From positions 7,077,962-7,141,961 of the forward strand of contig NC_067208.1 of NCBI RefSeq assembly GCF_026262505.1: DNA of 64,000 nucleotides. Direction: 5' to 3'. The notes beneath the pieces were generated by a model. It was not told the origin of the DNA and made no database searches. It was given only the letters and a program-made list of their open reading frames with translations. Shown one piece after another: positions 28,640 to 39,048 of this stretch (its first letter is position 1; each line of letters begins with the position of its first letter). The stretch is from Trichomonas vaginalis G3 (lineage: Eukaryota > Parabasalia > Trichomonadida > Trichomonadidae). Both the position numbers and the translations under genes were made by a program.

Positions 28640-28796
28640 GGTGAAATTGTTGGCGGCTTTGTAAATATTTAAGGTTAAGTTAGTTTTTGCGTTCATGTTG
28701 TAAAATATACGTTAACGGTTTTGTAAAGTGTCAAATTCACAAGTATTGGGTAAGGTGGAACGCAGTGCCACCATACCCAAGACTTGTATACTAACT
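28640..28796 (-). repeat. right terminus of nested Maverick
   Basis: Read on the minus strand it starts AGTTAGTATACAAGTCTTGG and shares with the outer termini the blocks GTGGCACTGCG, TTTGACACTTTAC, AACGTATATTTTACAAC and TTAACCTTAAATATTTAC, but diverges between them. The end at 28796 abuts the stop codon of the arm gene at 28796-29020, so it is a second Maverick end inserted at or joined to that gene boundary. Confidence 0.75.
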
Positions 28797-29020
28797 TACA
28801 CCATATTAAAATCATCTCTCTTCAATATTATCTCATAAAAGTTCTCGTTACTGGAGAAAGTCAATGAAACATAAACATTCTCACGGGCTTCGCCCTCACC
28901 GCTTTGCGGTCTATCTAACTTCTTTCTTATCTCCTCTATTCGCTTCAAAATGTCTGAACAATTGCTAACATCTTCTACAACAGTTATTTCATCATGAATG
29001 ACTTTCAAGAACAAACTCAT
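28796..29020 (-). CDS. small conserved arm protein (left copy)
   Basis: 74 residues, identical to the protein at 46648-46872. Starts MSLFLKVIHDEITVVEDV. A double-hairpin repeat is embedded in frame (residues about 36-47, RPQSGEGEAREN). Its stop codon overlaps the nested Maverick terminus. Function unknown. Confidence 0.65.
   Translation of the reverse strand: MSLFLKVIHDEITVVEDVSNCSDILKRIEEIRKKLDRPQSGEGEARENVYVSLTFSSNENFYEIILKRDDFNMV
28882..28910. repeat. double-hairpin palindromic repeat, copy 4 (inside arm gene)
   Basis: On the minus strand: ACCGC-AAA-GCGGT then GGGC-GAA-GCCC. It is the same insertion as at 46758 in the other arm, and lies in frame. Confidence 0.8.
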
Positions 29021-29904
29021 TTAATATGCTATTAAAATCATCTCAATAATGAGTCCATCCTTTCCATCTTTAGGTAGCACAACATCTTTCATTGAAGAAG
29101 GTTCAAACAAGTCTTATGTTAAACTTACTGACAAAGTTTGTTATACTATAATGCTTCGGTGGCGAATACATGTAGTTTGAAAGACATAATATAGATTCTT
29201 CAGCAAATTCACTTATACTGGATTTTATAACAATGTTCTCACGAGACAAATACCACCAATTGAAAAACTTGTAAGCAATCCTGCTGAACCTTCAACTGTA
29301 AACGTCGATGGTAACATTCCACGAAGGTCATCTATTGACATCTTTGAGTCACTGAATTTAAAGATTTTCTTAAAGCAATCGTCATTATCTAACCATGCAA
29401 TAGCTTTGAAGTTTTTCATTCGAATATACATCTGCTTCATTAAATGTAAAACCTGACTTCTTTGCAGAGACGACTTTAAAATCTATTGCATTTGTTTCAA
29501 AATTTATATGCTATGCTAACTTCTGAAGGTAATGGATGTCCTTCCGCAGTCAGTTGTTCTCTCACTACTGTTTGAAGTTTTGTGTTAAAAACTTTCATGT
29601 CATCTCCTGTGTCTAGGTTCACATACACAGCAACAGGGAAACTATCTTGCTTCTTTGTTTCATCATTATATCTCAAAACATTAAAGTTCTTCAATAATAT
29701 TGTTCTTCCTGCTGGAATACTTCTAACTTGTCTTATTTCAATAGCTTTCTCACCTCCTACATACTCTACCCAGTGTCTTGGATATTCATAAGTATACTGA
29801 CTTTCTTGAATTTTGGTAGGTTTCATCATAACGTGTTCATAGTATATCTTTATACTCTTGTCAGTTAGACTCGGTGCTATGTTCTGAATATTTCTGACTT
29901 GCAT
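29021..29904 (-). pseudogene. minor structural protein, left-arm copy, frameshifted
   Basis: The homologue of the intact 293-residue gene at 45766-46647. Single-base indels split it into at least three frames; for example 29497-29904 encodes the N-terminal part, 29225-29440 the middle. It is divergent from the ATPase copy at 29921, with 16 bp between starts, as in the right arm. Confidence 0.85.
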
Positions 29905-29920
29905 TTTTAATGGAGATAAA

Positions 29921-30809
29921 ATGAAGCATTTAATACATGACGTAGATGAAGACATGAATGAAACTACAGACAAACTTAACTCTTCTCTTATTCTTCCTTT
30001 CAGCAAAGATTATGAATTCTGTTCAAATGGCGTGTATTTCTATTGTGGAAAGATGGGCTCAGGTAAGACATTTAACCTCATTCGTCATATACTCATAACA
30101 GAGCGTTTAGGAAACGACTCTTACTATGACCAAATCATTATATCAGCAACTTCAGACTCTATGGACTCAACAGCGAAAACATTCATGAGTAAAGTTCAAG
30201 CATCTGTCGTTAAAGTTCCAGATAGCGAACTCATTGAATTTCTTCAACGTTACATTCGACGTAAGAGAAAATATTATGCCATCGTAGAGTTCATACAGTC
30301 AGGAATGCAAAAGACTTCAGAAGAGATGGAAAGAATTATTGACAAACACCACTTACGTCAGTACTCAGGAGTTTACGATATGAAACGACTTACAAACTAC
30401 ATTCTGTCAAAACTTTCAAAATACCCCTTCAAAAGTATCCTTCAAACACTCTGCTCGTTTGTGACGACTTCGCCGGAAAAGGTTTAGTGTCAAAACCAGA
30501 CTCACCATTAGCTAAACATCATTACTAAAGTCAGACATTACCACTTAACTGTAGCAATACTTATGCAAACATGGAGGTTTTTAGCTTTAAACATAAAACG
30601 TCTCATAACTGACTTCGTTATCTTTCAAGGTTTCTCACGCTATGACATTGAACTCATTTGGAAACAGTCAGGTATAAACATTACCTTTTGAAGAAATTTG
30701 GGAAGCATATAAGTCTCTCATCTCTCCTCGTTCATACCTTGAGATTCATATCATGACTAATACCATTAAAGTCAAAAATATTCCATGGGAACGACCAACA
30801 TTGTTTTAA
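29921..30809 (+). pseudogene. packaging ATPase, left-arm copy, frameshifted
   Basis: Homologue of the intact ATPase at 44862-45749. The first 188 codons are open, with Walker A GKMGSGKT at 43-50. Then one-base indels (for example GCTAAACATC for GCTAACATC near 30515) break the frame, removing the frame after about residue 170. Non-functional as read. Confidence 0.9.
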
Positions 30810-31205
30810 AGCTTAACCTTCAATTGACTGATGGTAAACAAATTCCATGCATCTCTGTCGCCATTTCTGTTAATATTTTGCTGTCATTCATATCATCCAC
30901 TTCTCCATCCGTTAGCTTTTGAGGATATGTGTTAGAATAGCTGTTCTTAAATGAAGGCTTCTCTCCTTGAGAGCATAAACTCTATAACTTTCTGCATACT
31001 TTATGTTTGAACCTCCTGAGCCATCATTGACATAAATTTTTCTAGGCTTCCACCCTTTGTTCATGTTTCTGCTTCTTCCCTTAGCTCTTTTGTTCAGTAG
31101 TTCTACATCTTTATACACAGCACCTGTCTCAGTGAATTCAACAATATTTTCATTCGTTAGCTTTACATTCAAACCCTTGTCGAGTATATTGTTCATTTCA
31201 TACAT
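30806..31205 (-). pseudogene. left-arm copy of 133-residue protein, frameshifted
   Basis: The first 80 residues match the intact gene at 44464-44865 (MYEMNNILDKGLN, KGWKPRKIYVNDGSGGSN). The frame is then lost at KERSLHLRTA, where the other copy reads KGEKPSFKN. Convergent with the ATPase copy and overlapping its end, as in the right arm. Confidence 0.8.
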
Positions 31206-31231
31206 ATAAAAGGTTTTTAATTCTATATGAA

Positions 31232-31845
31232 ATGAGAAGTAAGTCCATCTTAGCTGGTGCCGTTAATGTTCCAATTGAACCAACATCAAATGTTGACTCA
31301 CGAACACGAAACAATATTGTCATAAAGAACTATAGTTCAGAGTGTTTGAAAGAAAAAGAACCAGAACTTAAGTCGGTGAATTTAAACTCAGCTTCAAACG
31401 CTAACGCTACATCAATGTTAAGTTAGAGTATCCACCACTGGACCAAGTTCTTTCAAGAGAAGTCAACGACAATCCTTACACAAATGTTCAAACAAATCCT
31501 TCAGATAACGTAGACCATTACCTTCTTCAGTTATACCAACAATTTTACTCAAAGACGATAAGAAGCTTTTGACAAATCTTATAAGTAAGAAACCAAATAA
31601 TTCTTACAAAAGAGGACCTTGAGAATGTTATATCACGAATAACAGGAAAGCAATGTGTCATTGACTATCTCGACCCTGAAATCGAATGCTGTGGTCAAAC
31701 TCCACTATTCATGAAAATAGGTAACATCCGCATCATTGAAATACCAGGTACTCCAGGAGTTGAGTTTAAGTATAGATATTCGAACGAGTATACAAAACTA
31801 TCTACTTACTATAAATTATGTCTTAAATATGTTTTAGTAAATTAA
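31232..31845 (+). pseudogene. left-arm copy of 204-residue conserved protein, frameshifted
   Basis: Homologue of the intact gene at 43824-44438. Open for 64 codons from MRSKSILAGAV, then broken by indels (one base near 31412 and others near 31540 and 31590). The C-terminal ECCG region is present but out of frame. Confidence 0.85.
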
Positions 31846-31872
31846 AACAGTCAGTCAGTCAAAAAAAATTTC

Positions 31873-32113
31873 AAGTTAGCAATTTGTAATATCTGTCCAA
31901 AACTTCTTCAACACTATTGAACTCATCTTCATAATGCAAACCTAATCTTATTGACTTGGTGCAGTTTTCACTAACACAATATTTTTCTGTTCTCTTGACT
32001 GACATAATTAACTCATTTGTTTCATCAAACAGCAACAACCAAAGTTCATGACCTAATACATAACATTCATACTTTATTTTTTAGCTCTGAGTTCTTTGTA
32101 AGCTGTTGCATTT
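31873..32113 (-). pseudogene. left-arm copy of 80-residue protein, frameshifted
   Basis: Counterpart of 43556-43798 with indels near its start (CTAAAAAATAAAG for CTAAAAATATAAAG) so that the open frame is lost. Confidence 0.6.
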
Positions 32114-32878
32114 AATATTTTCTAAAAAGTCAACTTCAACAGTCATTCGCACTGGTGCCTTCAGTACTACAGGCTCGCCTTGAAAGTCAACTAGTCTGAA
32201 TTGCATGTCTTTCAAATTGTGAGGGCTTATGCGAACCCATTTACCTAAATGAGTTGCTATGCAGGAACGTTTGGAATGAACATTGAATTTACTTCATAAC
32301 AGAAAGACTTATATTCTACTGAACCTTTACTATTAATCCTGAAATGCCTGTGACATTAGCTATTTTAGACTCAATGTACAAACAATTGCCATAACATACG
32401 TATGGAACAGATTTCATCTCAATCGTTTTGTCAACACTTTTCAAAGGAAATGTCATATGGTATGCTCCAGAAGCAATTGAACTCTATGACTCATTCGTGT
32501 TATCTTAAACTCCTTCGCATAATTGAACTTCAAAACTCCTGCAATAAGTTTAACATTCATTAAGTTTTCTTCGTTATCCTTGTTTATTGTAGTATTTATG
32601 AGAGCATTTAACACTCCAGCTAATGTTTCCATCTTATATTCTACATTATTGTGAAATCTTATTTCGTGCTTCTTTCCATCTATTTCAAGCTCCATGAAAT
32701 CTGTTTCGTCAGTTATAACGAATGAAGCAATAGTGTTAAAGTCAACCATTCTGAATGCAAGTGCCTCATTCTGTAGACCTAAGTTTGTTTGTAGTTTTAC
32801 TGTCCCGTATTCGTTCGGGTCTGTACTTTGCAAATAGAACAATATTTTATTCTCATTAAAATATGAGTATAGCTGCAT
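32080..32878 (-). pseudogene. capsid-type (penton-like) protein, left-arm copy with original N-terminus
   Basis: The first 141 codons are open (MQLYSYFNENKILFYL...), including the original N-terminus that is missing from the chimeric right-arm copy at 42552-43595. The frame breaks near 32465, and the rest is out of frame. The gene begins inside and antiparallel to the first codons of the fibre gene (ATG at 32863), so the two start regions overlap by 16 bp. Confidence 0.75.
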
Positions 32879-32905
32879 ATGCGTATGAAGCTGACAGAGC
32901 TAAAC

Positions 32906-34429
32906 TAGGGATGCGACGGTTTTACGACATGACCGTTTAAAAATAGAATAATACGCCATTTTTGGGGCCGAATGGCGGGTACGAAGTAGCCGCCATTCGG
33001 CCGAATAACAAAACAATACAAAATTATCGCCGTCCTTTTTTTCTTTCTCTTTTTTTTCTCTCTCTCTCTTTCTTTTCTCTTTCCTCTTTTTACTCCTCTT
33101 TCTCTTTTCATCATTAAACGTAGAAAGATATATTAATATTATTTTAAAATTAAAAAAATATAGAAGGTATAATAAGTAATTATTTAGTTATCGATATATA
33201 TATGTAAAGTGATAATCTGAGGATAATCTGAGGAGGAGTCTGAGGATTAGACCGAGGAGTAGTTTGAGGAGTAGTCTGAGGAGTTTGAGGAGTTTGAGGA
33301 GTAGTCTGAGGAGTTTGAGGAGTTTGAGGAGTAGTCTGAGGAGTTTGAGGATAATCTGAGGAGTTGTCTGAGGAGTAGTTTCAGGAGTTGTCTGAGGATA
33401 ATTTGAGGAGTTTGAGGAGTAGTCTGAGGAGTTTGAGGATAATCTGAGGAGTTTGAGGAGTAGTCTGAGGAGGAGTTTGAGGATAATCTGAGGAGGAGTC
33501 TGAGGATAATCTGAGGAGGAGTTTGAGGAGTAGTTTCAGGAGTTGTCTGAGGATAATCTGAGGAGTTTGAGGAGTAGTCTGAGGAGTTTGAGGATAATCT
33601 GAGGAGTTTGAGGATAATCTGAGGAGTTTAAGGAGTAGTCTGAGGAGTAGTCTGAGGATTAGACTGAGGAGTAGTTTGAGGATAATCTGAGGAGTAGTTT
33701 CAGGAGTAGTCTGAGGACTAGTCTCAGGACTAGTCTGATGAGGAGGACTCTAAGGAGTAGTCTGAAGAGTAGTCTCAGGAGGAAGATCTGAGGAGGAGTC
33801 TTATGAGGAAGATCTGAGGAGTAGTCTGATGAGGAGGAGTCTAAGGAGTAGTCTGAGGATGATGAGTAATCTGATAAGGAGTAGTCTGAGGATGATCTGA
33901 GGATAACCTGATGACTAGTCTAGGAGTGGTCTAATAAAAATGTAAAATATTTTCAAAGAAAAAATTCTATGAATTTTATATTTTAATTCTTAGCATTATA
34001 CTGAATAAAATAAACATAAATATCAAAATTTTGAAATTGAACACACCAAAAAATTGATAATCCACATTCAATATTTTGTAAGTGGCGTACTTTTTGAATA
34101 CTCGCCATACGCCTTGGAGTTCTCAATTTTGAATTCGCCTTTATTTGGGCGACCTCAGAAAAATACGCCATTAAGAAAATATTGTATGAGATTTTAAATT
34201 TGAACACGCTCTACCTTAAGGAATTAAATTTATTAAGATATATTTATATATAATAAACGATTACTTAAAAAAAGTATTTCATCGCTTATGTAAGTTTCAA
34301 AAAAATCACGAAAATAAAAAAATCAAGATTAAGATTTTATTTTTAATTTTTGAATTTCTCAAATGGCGAAATTTTTGGGCGAACAAAAAAATGTACGCCC
34401 GGTCAAATGGCGTGTTTAACGCATCCCTA
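32906..34429. mobile_element. 1.5-kb TIR transposon inserted in fibre gene
   Basis: The ends are TAGGGATGCG (32906) and CGCATCCCTA (34429), flanked by GAGCTAAAC at 32897-32905 and 34430-34438 (9-bp duplication). No transposase is encoded. Inside are GC-rich GGCCGAATGGCGG inverted blocks and a large minisatellite. The shared TAGGG end and architecture relate it to the 10213-12108 element, though the terminal sequences differ after TAGGG. Absence of decay at the target duplication suggests a fairly recent insertion. Confidence 0.9.
33205..33925 (+). repeat. imperfect GAGGAGTAGTCT / GAGGATAATCT minisatellite
   Basis: About 700 bp of head-to-tail 9-12 bp units such as GAGGAGTAGTCT, GAGGAGTTT and GAGGATAATCT, with higher-order variation. 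Strongly purine-skewed on this strand. Located inside the 32906-34429 transposon. Confidence 0.95.
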
Positions 34430-34566
34430 GAGCTAAACGTTTATATTTTGGTCAATACTCTTTCACACTTACTGACAAATATATTGTTATTTCTGATGGA
34501 AATACTGAGAAATATATAACATGGAAGGACTATGAAAAGTTTGACCCTATTTTAACTCCATGTACT

Positions 34567-37560
34567 ATGCCATTCATTGTAAATGGTGAAGTTGTCATGA
34601 AGAACGACACAACTGTTTATAGGTCTGTATATGAAGCTCTTGAAAGCATTCTTAACTTCAATCCTTCAGGGTTCGATACAAAAACAACTCCTTCGACAAT
34701 GCCATTCATAGAAAATGGTGAAATTGTGTCAAAAAATAACGAAACAGTGTATAAGTCAGTGTATGAGGCGCTGAACTATATGCTTCATTTCAATCCTTCT
34801 GGTTTTGACCCACAAATAACTTCATGCACTATGCCATTCATTGAAAATGGTGAAATCGTCATGAAAGATAACACAACTGTCTCAAAGTCTGTTCGTGATA
34901 TTTTAGACTACTTGCTTCATTTGGATCCTACAGGATTTGACCCATATACAACTCAATGTCAAGTACCATTCATAAACGACTCAGCAGAAATAAAACTCAA
35001 AACGTCAACAGTAGATGAAGCAATTGCTGACTCATTGACAAAACTTCTTGATATAATAATGAGGTTCAATACATTCAAAACAACATATGAAACCTTTAAG
35101 AAAAATTATGACGATTTCTTTAAAATTACATACATCGGGCCTACTGCTCCTCAAACACCAGACTATGCATGTCTTAAAATAAACGCTGCATGGACACAAG
35201 TTAGAACACTGACTTTTGACGGAGATAATATCGTTAGAGGCGTTACATCTGGAGACACATTACTTACGAAAGAATACTTAAAAAGTCATATCAGTGATTT
35301 TGTGAAAGTAGAACAAAGTGGAGGAGGTAAGAGTTGGTTAGGGTGGTTGTTTGATTTATTTTCAGCAGGTGTAACAATTGCATCTCTTATAACCATGCAA
35401 AGTGAGATAGACGCACTTTGGACGTTTTTGGGGTCGAAAGCGGGAATGGGTGAGCTTGTAGATGCTGCAAGAACATTAGGTGAAACGGGAAATTTTGTAG
35501 ATGGTTTTAAGAGACTTGTTTCAAATGTTTTAACAAACACAAAGAAATTATTTAGATATACCGTACATAACGGACAGATTTTCGAACAGGTAGCAACAAA
35601 CCCTCCGGTTATGGCTGCGTTGATGATGGCTAGAGACATAAAGCCGCGTAGCGGCGAGGGCAAAGCCCATGAAGAAACAGGAGAACCAAAGGATACGGGT
35701 CAGGTTATTCGAGAGATTAAAAACGTATATCCTGAAGTTATTGATTTATTTAGAGGTGTTAATGATTCGATTTCAAATCATTCTATAACCATTGATGAAG
35801 AAAATAAATTAACAGATTATATATTCGTCATTATTGCAGAACTAATGAAGAGAATAAATGAAAAAGGTATTGATGATATCATTAATGTTAGCGATGTAAT
35901 GATGAAACGAAATTTTGACTCATTATTTACAGAACCGAAAACAGAATACAGTCTTTATGACGTAATTACTGAATTAATGAAAAAGATTAATGATAATAAG
36001 AGTTCTGGCGGAAGAGTTGAATTAGAAATGAATGATGTTAATGAGAAATTAGATAGTAAGGCGGACAAAGACCATGTTCATTATATAAGTTCAGATGAAC
36101 AAATTATAATGGACTACCACGGATATTTAACACAGGATGAACAAATAAGCACTGAAGATGTTAATGAAAGAAGATATAAATTCATTCGTGCTAAAGGTTA
36201 TGACATACGTTGTCCTGTACAGTATGACACAGGTAAAGCACCAGAAGCATTTGGTTATAACAATGAAATTTATGCTTCATACTTCTTTGTTAACGGTGTA
36301 TTAGTTGAACCAAGATTTACTTTGAGAGTTAAGGCAAAAATAACTTTTGAAGATGCTATTAAAAGTAAAGCTGACAAAAATGAACTTGACGCAATGAACA
36401 AAGTTTTGAAATCTCATAAACACAATATCTCCGATATAAAGGAACTTCAAACTTCTTTAGACAGTAAAGCAGACAAAAATCATACACATGAATCCTTCAC
36501 TACTGTTAGAGCAGACGACATAATATTGAACTATACCCTTGGTTCAAGTGCACCTTTAGAGAATCCAAGTACAAGCGTAAAAGATACTCTTAACAATTTA
36601 GATAACAAATGCACTAATATTGAAGGACATGTCAGAAACTTTGAAACACATGAACTACCAGCAATGTTAGATAAGAAAGCAGACAAAAATCATACACATG
36701 AATTCTTCACAACTATTAGAGCTGATGAGATAATATTGAATTGGGCTATTGCTTCATCAAGCATGCGTGATGAAGATATGCACACTAACCTAAGAGATAT
36801 GGTTGTTGATTTAGCCAATAAAACCGACAAAATATATGTAGATGAAGAATTAAATCGTTATGATACAAAAGCAATGAGTTATACAGAAGAAGCAAAGGAA
36901 TGGGTAGATGAAAATTATGTGAAGAAGTCAGAAGTAAACGAGGCGGTTAATGGTAAAATAAATGAAAGATTTTCGAACATAGATTCAATAACAGTTAATG
37001 ACATTCAATTACACCATCAGTTACCGGGTCAAAAGAATGTGGAATATAATAATCTTACTCATGTTCTCGATGGTTTCGATGAATTTAGAACTGATGCAAC
37101 AAATGCAATTGTAAGTATGAAGAATGAAATATTGCAAGCTATATATCCTGTTGGTTCTTTATATACGTCAATGAATTCAACAAATCCAGCAAGTGTTTTA
37201 GGTTTTGGTACGTGGGAACAGATTGTAGACAAATTCTTATACTGTGCTAACTCTTCAAAGCAAACAGGAGGTTCAAAGAAAATTTTAGAAGCAAATCTTC
37301 CACCACATAAGCACACAGGAACTACAAACTTTTCTGGCGACCATAGCCACTCATTAAGAGACCACCCATTATACAACTCAGACTATGAAGCTGGCAATGA
37401 CGTTTTATCTCCATCTTATAACAATTCAGCAAAAAAGACTTTTCGACCAACTGAACCAGGAGGAAATCATTCACACACTTTCACAACAAATCCAACAGGC
37501 TCGGGTGAAGATTATATGCCCCCGTATATGACAGTTTATGCATGGGTTAGAACAGCATGA
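34567..37560 (+). CDS. fibre protein with phage collar-type C-terminal domain
   Basis: 997 residues from the first ATG after the transposon. Residues 1-135 hold three 44-residue repeats, each beginning TMPFI(V/E)NGE and ending FNPSGFD. The middle has a predicted hydrophobic/helical region (about 255-275, GWLFDLFSAGVTIASLITM) and several DSKADKNHTHE-type units typical of trimeric fibres. The C-terminal about 140 residues (VGSLYTSMNSTNPASVLG, TWEQIVDKFLYC, PPHKHTG, GDHSHS, GNHSHT, YMPPYMTVYAW) match the phage tail fibre/collar domain of the T4 gp12 type, with HxH metal-binding motifs. It probably forms the host-binding spike of the virus-like particle (inference). Truncated at the N-terminus by the transposon. 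Confidence 0.85.
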   Translation: MPFIVNGEVVMKNDTTVYRSVYEALESILNFNPSGFDTKTTPSTMPFIENGEIVSKNNETVYKSVYEALNYMLHFNPSGFDPQITSCTMPFIENGEIVMKDNTTVSKSVRDILDYLLHLDPTGFDPYTTQCQVPFINDSAEIKLKTSTVDEAIADSLTKLLDIIMRFNTFKTTYETFKKNYDDFFKITYIGPTAPQTPDYACLKINAAWTQVRTLTFDGDNIVRGVTSGDTLLTKEYLKSHISDFVKVEQSGGGKSWLGWLFDLFSAGVTIASLITMQSEIDALWTFLGSKAGMGELVDAARTLGETGNFVDGFKRLVSNVLTNTKKLFRYTVHNGQIFEQVATNPPVMAALMMARDIKPRSGEGKAHEETGEPKDTGQVIREIKNVYPEVIDLFRGVNDSISNHSITIDEENKLTDYIFVIIAELMKRINEKGIDDIINVSDVMMKRNFDSLFTEPKTEYSLYDVITELMKKINDNKSSGGRVELEMNDVNEKLDSKADKDHVHYISSDEQIIMDYHGYLTQDEQISTEDVNERRYKFIRAKGYDIRCPVQYDTGKAPEAFGYNNEIYASYFFVNGVLVEPRFTLRVKAKITFEDAIKSKADKNELDAMNKVLKSHKHNISDIKELQTSLDSKADKNHTHESFTTVRADDIILNYTLGSSAPLENPSTSVKDTLNNLDNKCTNIEGHVRNFETHELPAMLDKKADKNHTHEFFTTIRADEIILNWAIASSSMRDEDMHTNLRDMVVDLANKTDKIYVDEELNRYDTKAMSYTEEAKEWVDENYVKKSEVNEAVNGKINERFSNIDSITVNDIQLHHQLPGQKNVEYNNLTHVLDGFDEFRTDATNAIVSMKNEILQAIYPVGSLYTSMNSTNPASVLGFGTWEQIVDKFLYCANSSKQTGGSKKILEANLPPHKHTGTTNFSGDHSHSLRDHPLYNSDYEAGNDVLSPSYNNSAKKTFRPTEPGGNHSHTFTTNPTGSGEDYMPPYMTVYAWVRTA
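35643..35671. repeat. double-hairpin palindromic repeat, copy 5 (inside fibre gene)
   Basis: GCCGC-GTA-GCGGC, GA, GGGC-AAA-GCCC-ATG. In frame, encoding RSGEGKAHEE within a hydrophilic stretch of the fibre. Confidence 0.8.
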
Positions 37561-37586
37561 AATTTACTAAATTTATTTTTACATAA

Positions 37587-38662
37587 ATGAGTTTAAAAGA
37601 AGTTTTCGAATCATCACCGTGGAGGTCATTTAAAAAATTCTATGAAGCTGCAAAGAATGCGGGATTTAATGATAGAACAGAAATTAAGAGATTTTATGAT
37701 GAAAATATAGTTCATCAGGTTAAAGTTAATCCATACGACTACTACCTTCCCATTTACTCGAAAACCCATGATGCATATCAATTTGATACACTCGTTCAGA
37801 GTAAGAAAGGAAGAAAGCCACCATTTTTGATTTTCATTAATGTTAATACACGTAAAGCTTTTGCGTATATAATGAAAAATAAAGGAACAAAAAAGTTTTA
37901 AGAGTTTTGCAGACGTTTGTGGCAGAACATCATCCCACTTCATTAACTTCAGACCAGGATTCAGCATACCTTTCAAATGAAATTACAGAATTTTTGATTA
38001 AACATAACGTTACTCATTACACGACTGAAGACCATAACCATAATATTTTAGGAATCATTAATCGTTTCATTCGAACGCTCAGAGATTTAAATAAAGAAAG
38101 AGATTTTACGGAGGAATCAATGAATAAAGTCATTAATGCTTATAATAAGTCCACCCATAACAGCACAGGATTTAAACCAAACGAAATGACTTCAAAAGAG
38201 GAGGATGAATATATAAAACAAAAAAGAATGTTAACGGAGGAAAGAAGAAGTTCATCATTACTGCCAGGAACTAAAGTTAGAATCATTCTTGAACATAAAC
38301 CACATGAAAAGGTAAGAAATCAGTTAAGTGATGATTATTATATCGTTGATTCCTCACAGGGTAATGGTTATTTAATTAAAGCAGCTGACCATTCGGTCGC
38401 ATTTTATCTACGATTTCGATTAGTTGAAAGCGAAAATGGAAGATTAGCTAAAACGGTTGATGAAGCGAAAAGAGGTATAGTTAATAAAATTGTGAGTTAT
38501 GATGAAGACAAAGATGAATACACTGTCATTTATGAAGGAGGTGTGGATGATAAAATTCCTTCTAGAAATTTGAGAGAATCGAACCCCACACATTTATCGG
38601 AACTCGAAAAGGATTACTGGAAGGATAAAAATAAGCCAAAATTAATCAAAAAATTTTTATGA
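37587..38662 (+). pseudogene. retroviral-type integrase, frameshifted and with altered catalytic residue
   Basis: Two frames meet at an A6 run (about 37889-37894): 37587-37901 and 37907-38662. The N-terminal part has the HHCC-like lead region and first catalytic Asp in YQFDTLVQ; the second lies in TSDQDSAYL. The third position, 36 residues later, is Asn in LGIINRFIRTLRD where Maverick integrases have Glu (IIERF-type). The C-terminal part ends with a chromo/SH3-like stretch (IVSYDEDKDEYTVIYEGG). Integrase cuts and joins element ends to the target, giving the 5-6 bp duplication (family knowledge). Both the frameshift and the Glu-to-Asn change argue against activity. Confidence 0.85.
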
Positions 38663-38720
38663 ACTAAATATATTTTATGTCTGAAGTTAATTAGGTAATA
38701 AAGTAGCGGATGAAATACAG

Positions 38721-39020
38721 AAATAAATTTTATCATGAATGGTTTTTAGGTTCTTCAATAATTAATTATTTTTGAATAACTGAAGGTGTTACCATGTTAC
38801 CATGTGCTACCAGGTAAATTAACTTCTTTAAAAAATGATGACAACATGCCATTTAGACAACTAGCCCAGAAATAAATTTTATCATGAATGGTTTTTAGGT
38901 TCTTCAATAATTAATTATTTTTGAATAACTGAAGGTGTTACCATGTTACCATGTGCTACCAGGTAAATTAACTTCTTTAAAAAATGATGACAACATGCCA
39001 TATAGACATCACAGCAGGAT
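38721..39020 (+). repeat. iteron-like repeat array, 2 copies of 149 bp, forward
   Basis: Each 149-bp unit has AAATAAATTTTATCATGAATGG, the palindromic core TTCAATAATTAATTATT, then GTTACCATGTTACCATGTGC (short iterated GTTACCAT), GAAGTTAATTTACC-like and ATGATGACAACATGCCAT blocks. It borders the 3' end of the primase-helicase gene and is inverted relative to the array at 41433. Confidence 0.9.
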
Positions 39021-39048
39021 TAATGCAAAAATAAATTCAAATCATACT

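Larger units (their letters stand above)
32863..37560 (+). pseudogene. phage-type fibre protein gene, interrupted by a transposon
   Basis: Codons from ATG at 32863 (MSIAAYAYEADRA) are in frame with the sequence after the 1,524-bp transposon (32906-34429) and its 9-bp target duplication, so removal of the insertion leaves one open frame. As it stands translation would stop inside the transposon near 32938. Downstream the frame is open to 37560 and an internal ATG at 34567 could yield 997 residues, described separately. It lies between the capsid-type gene and the integrase. Confidence 0.85.

Noticed and set aside
32905-33114. 69-codon minus-strand ORF at the start of the transposon in the fibre gene
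   Set aside because: It is a product of the purine-rich tract (KRERGVKRGKRKEREREKKK) without protein character.
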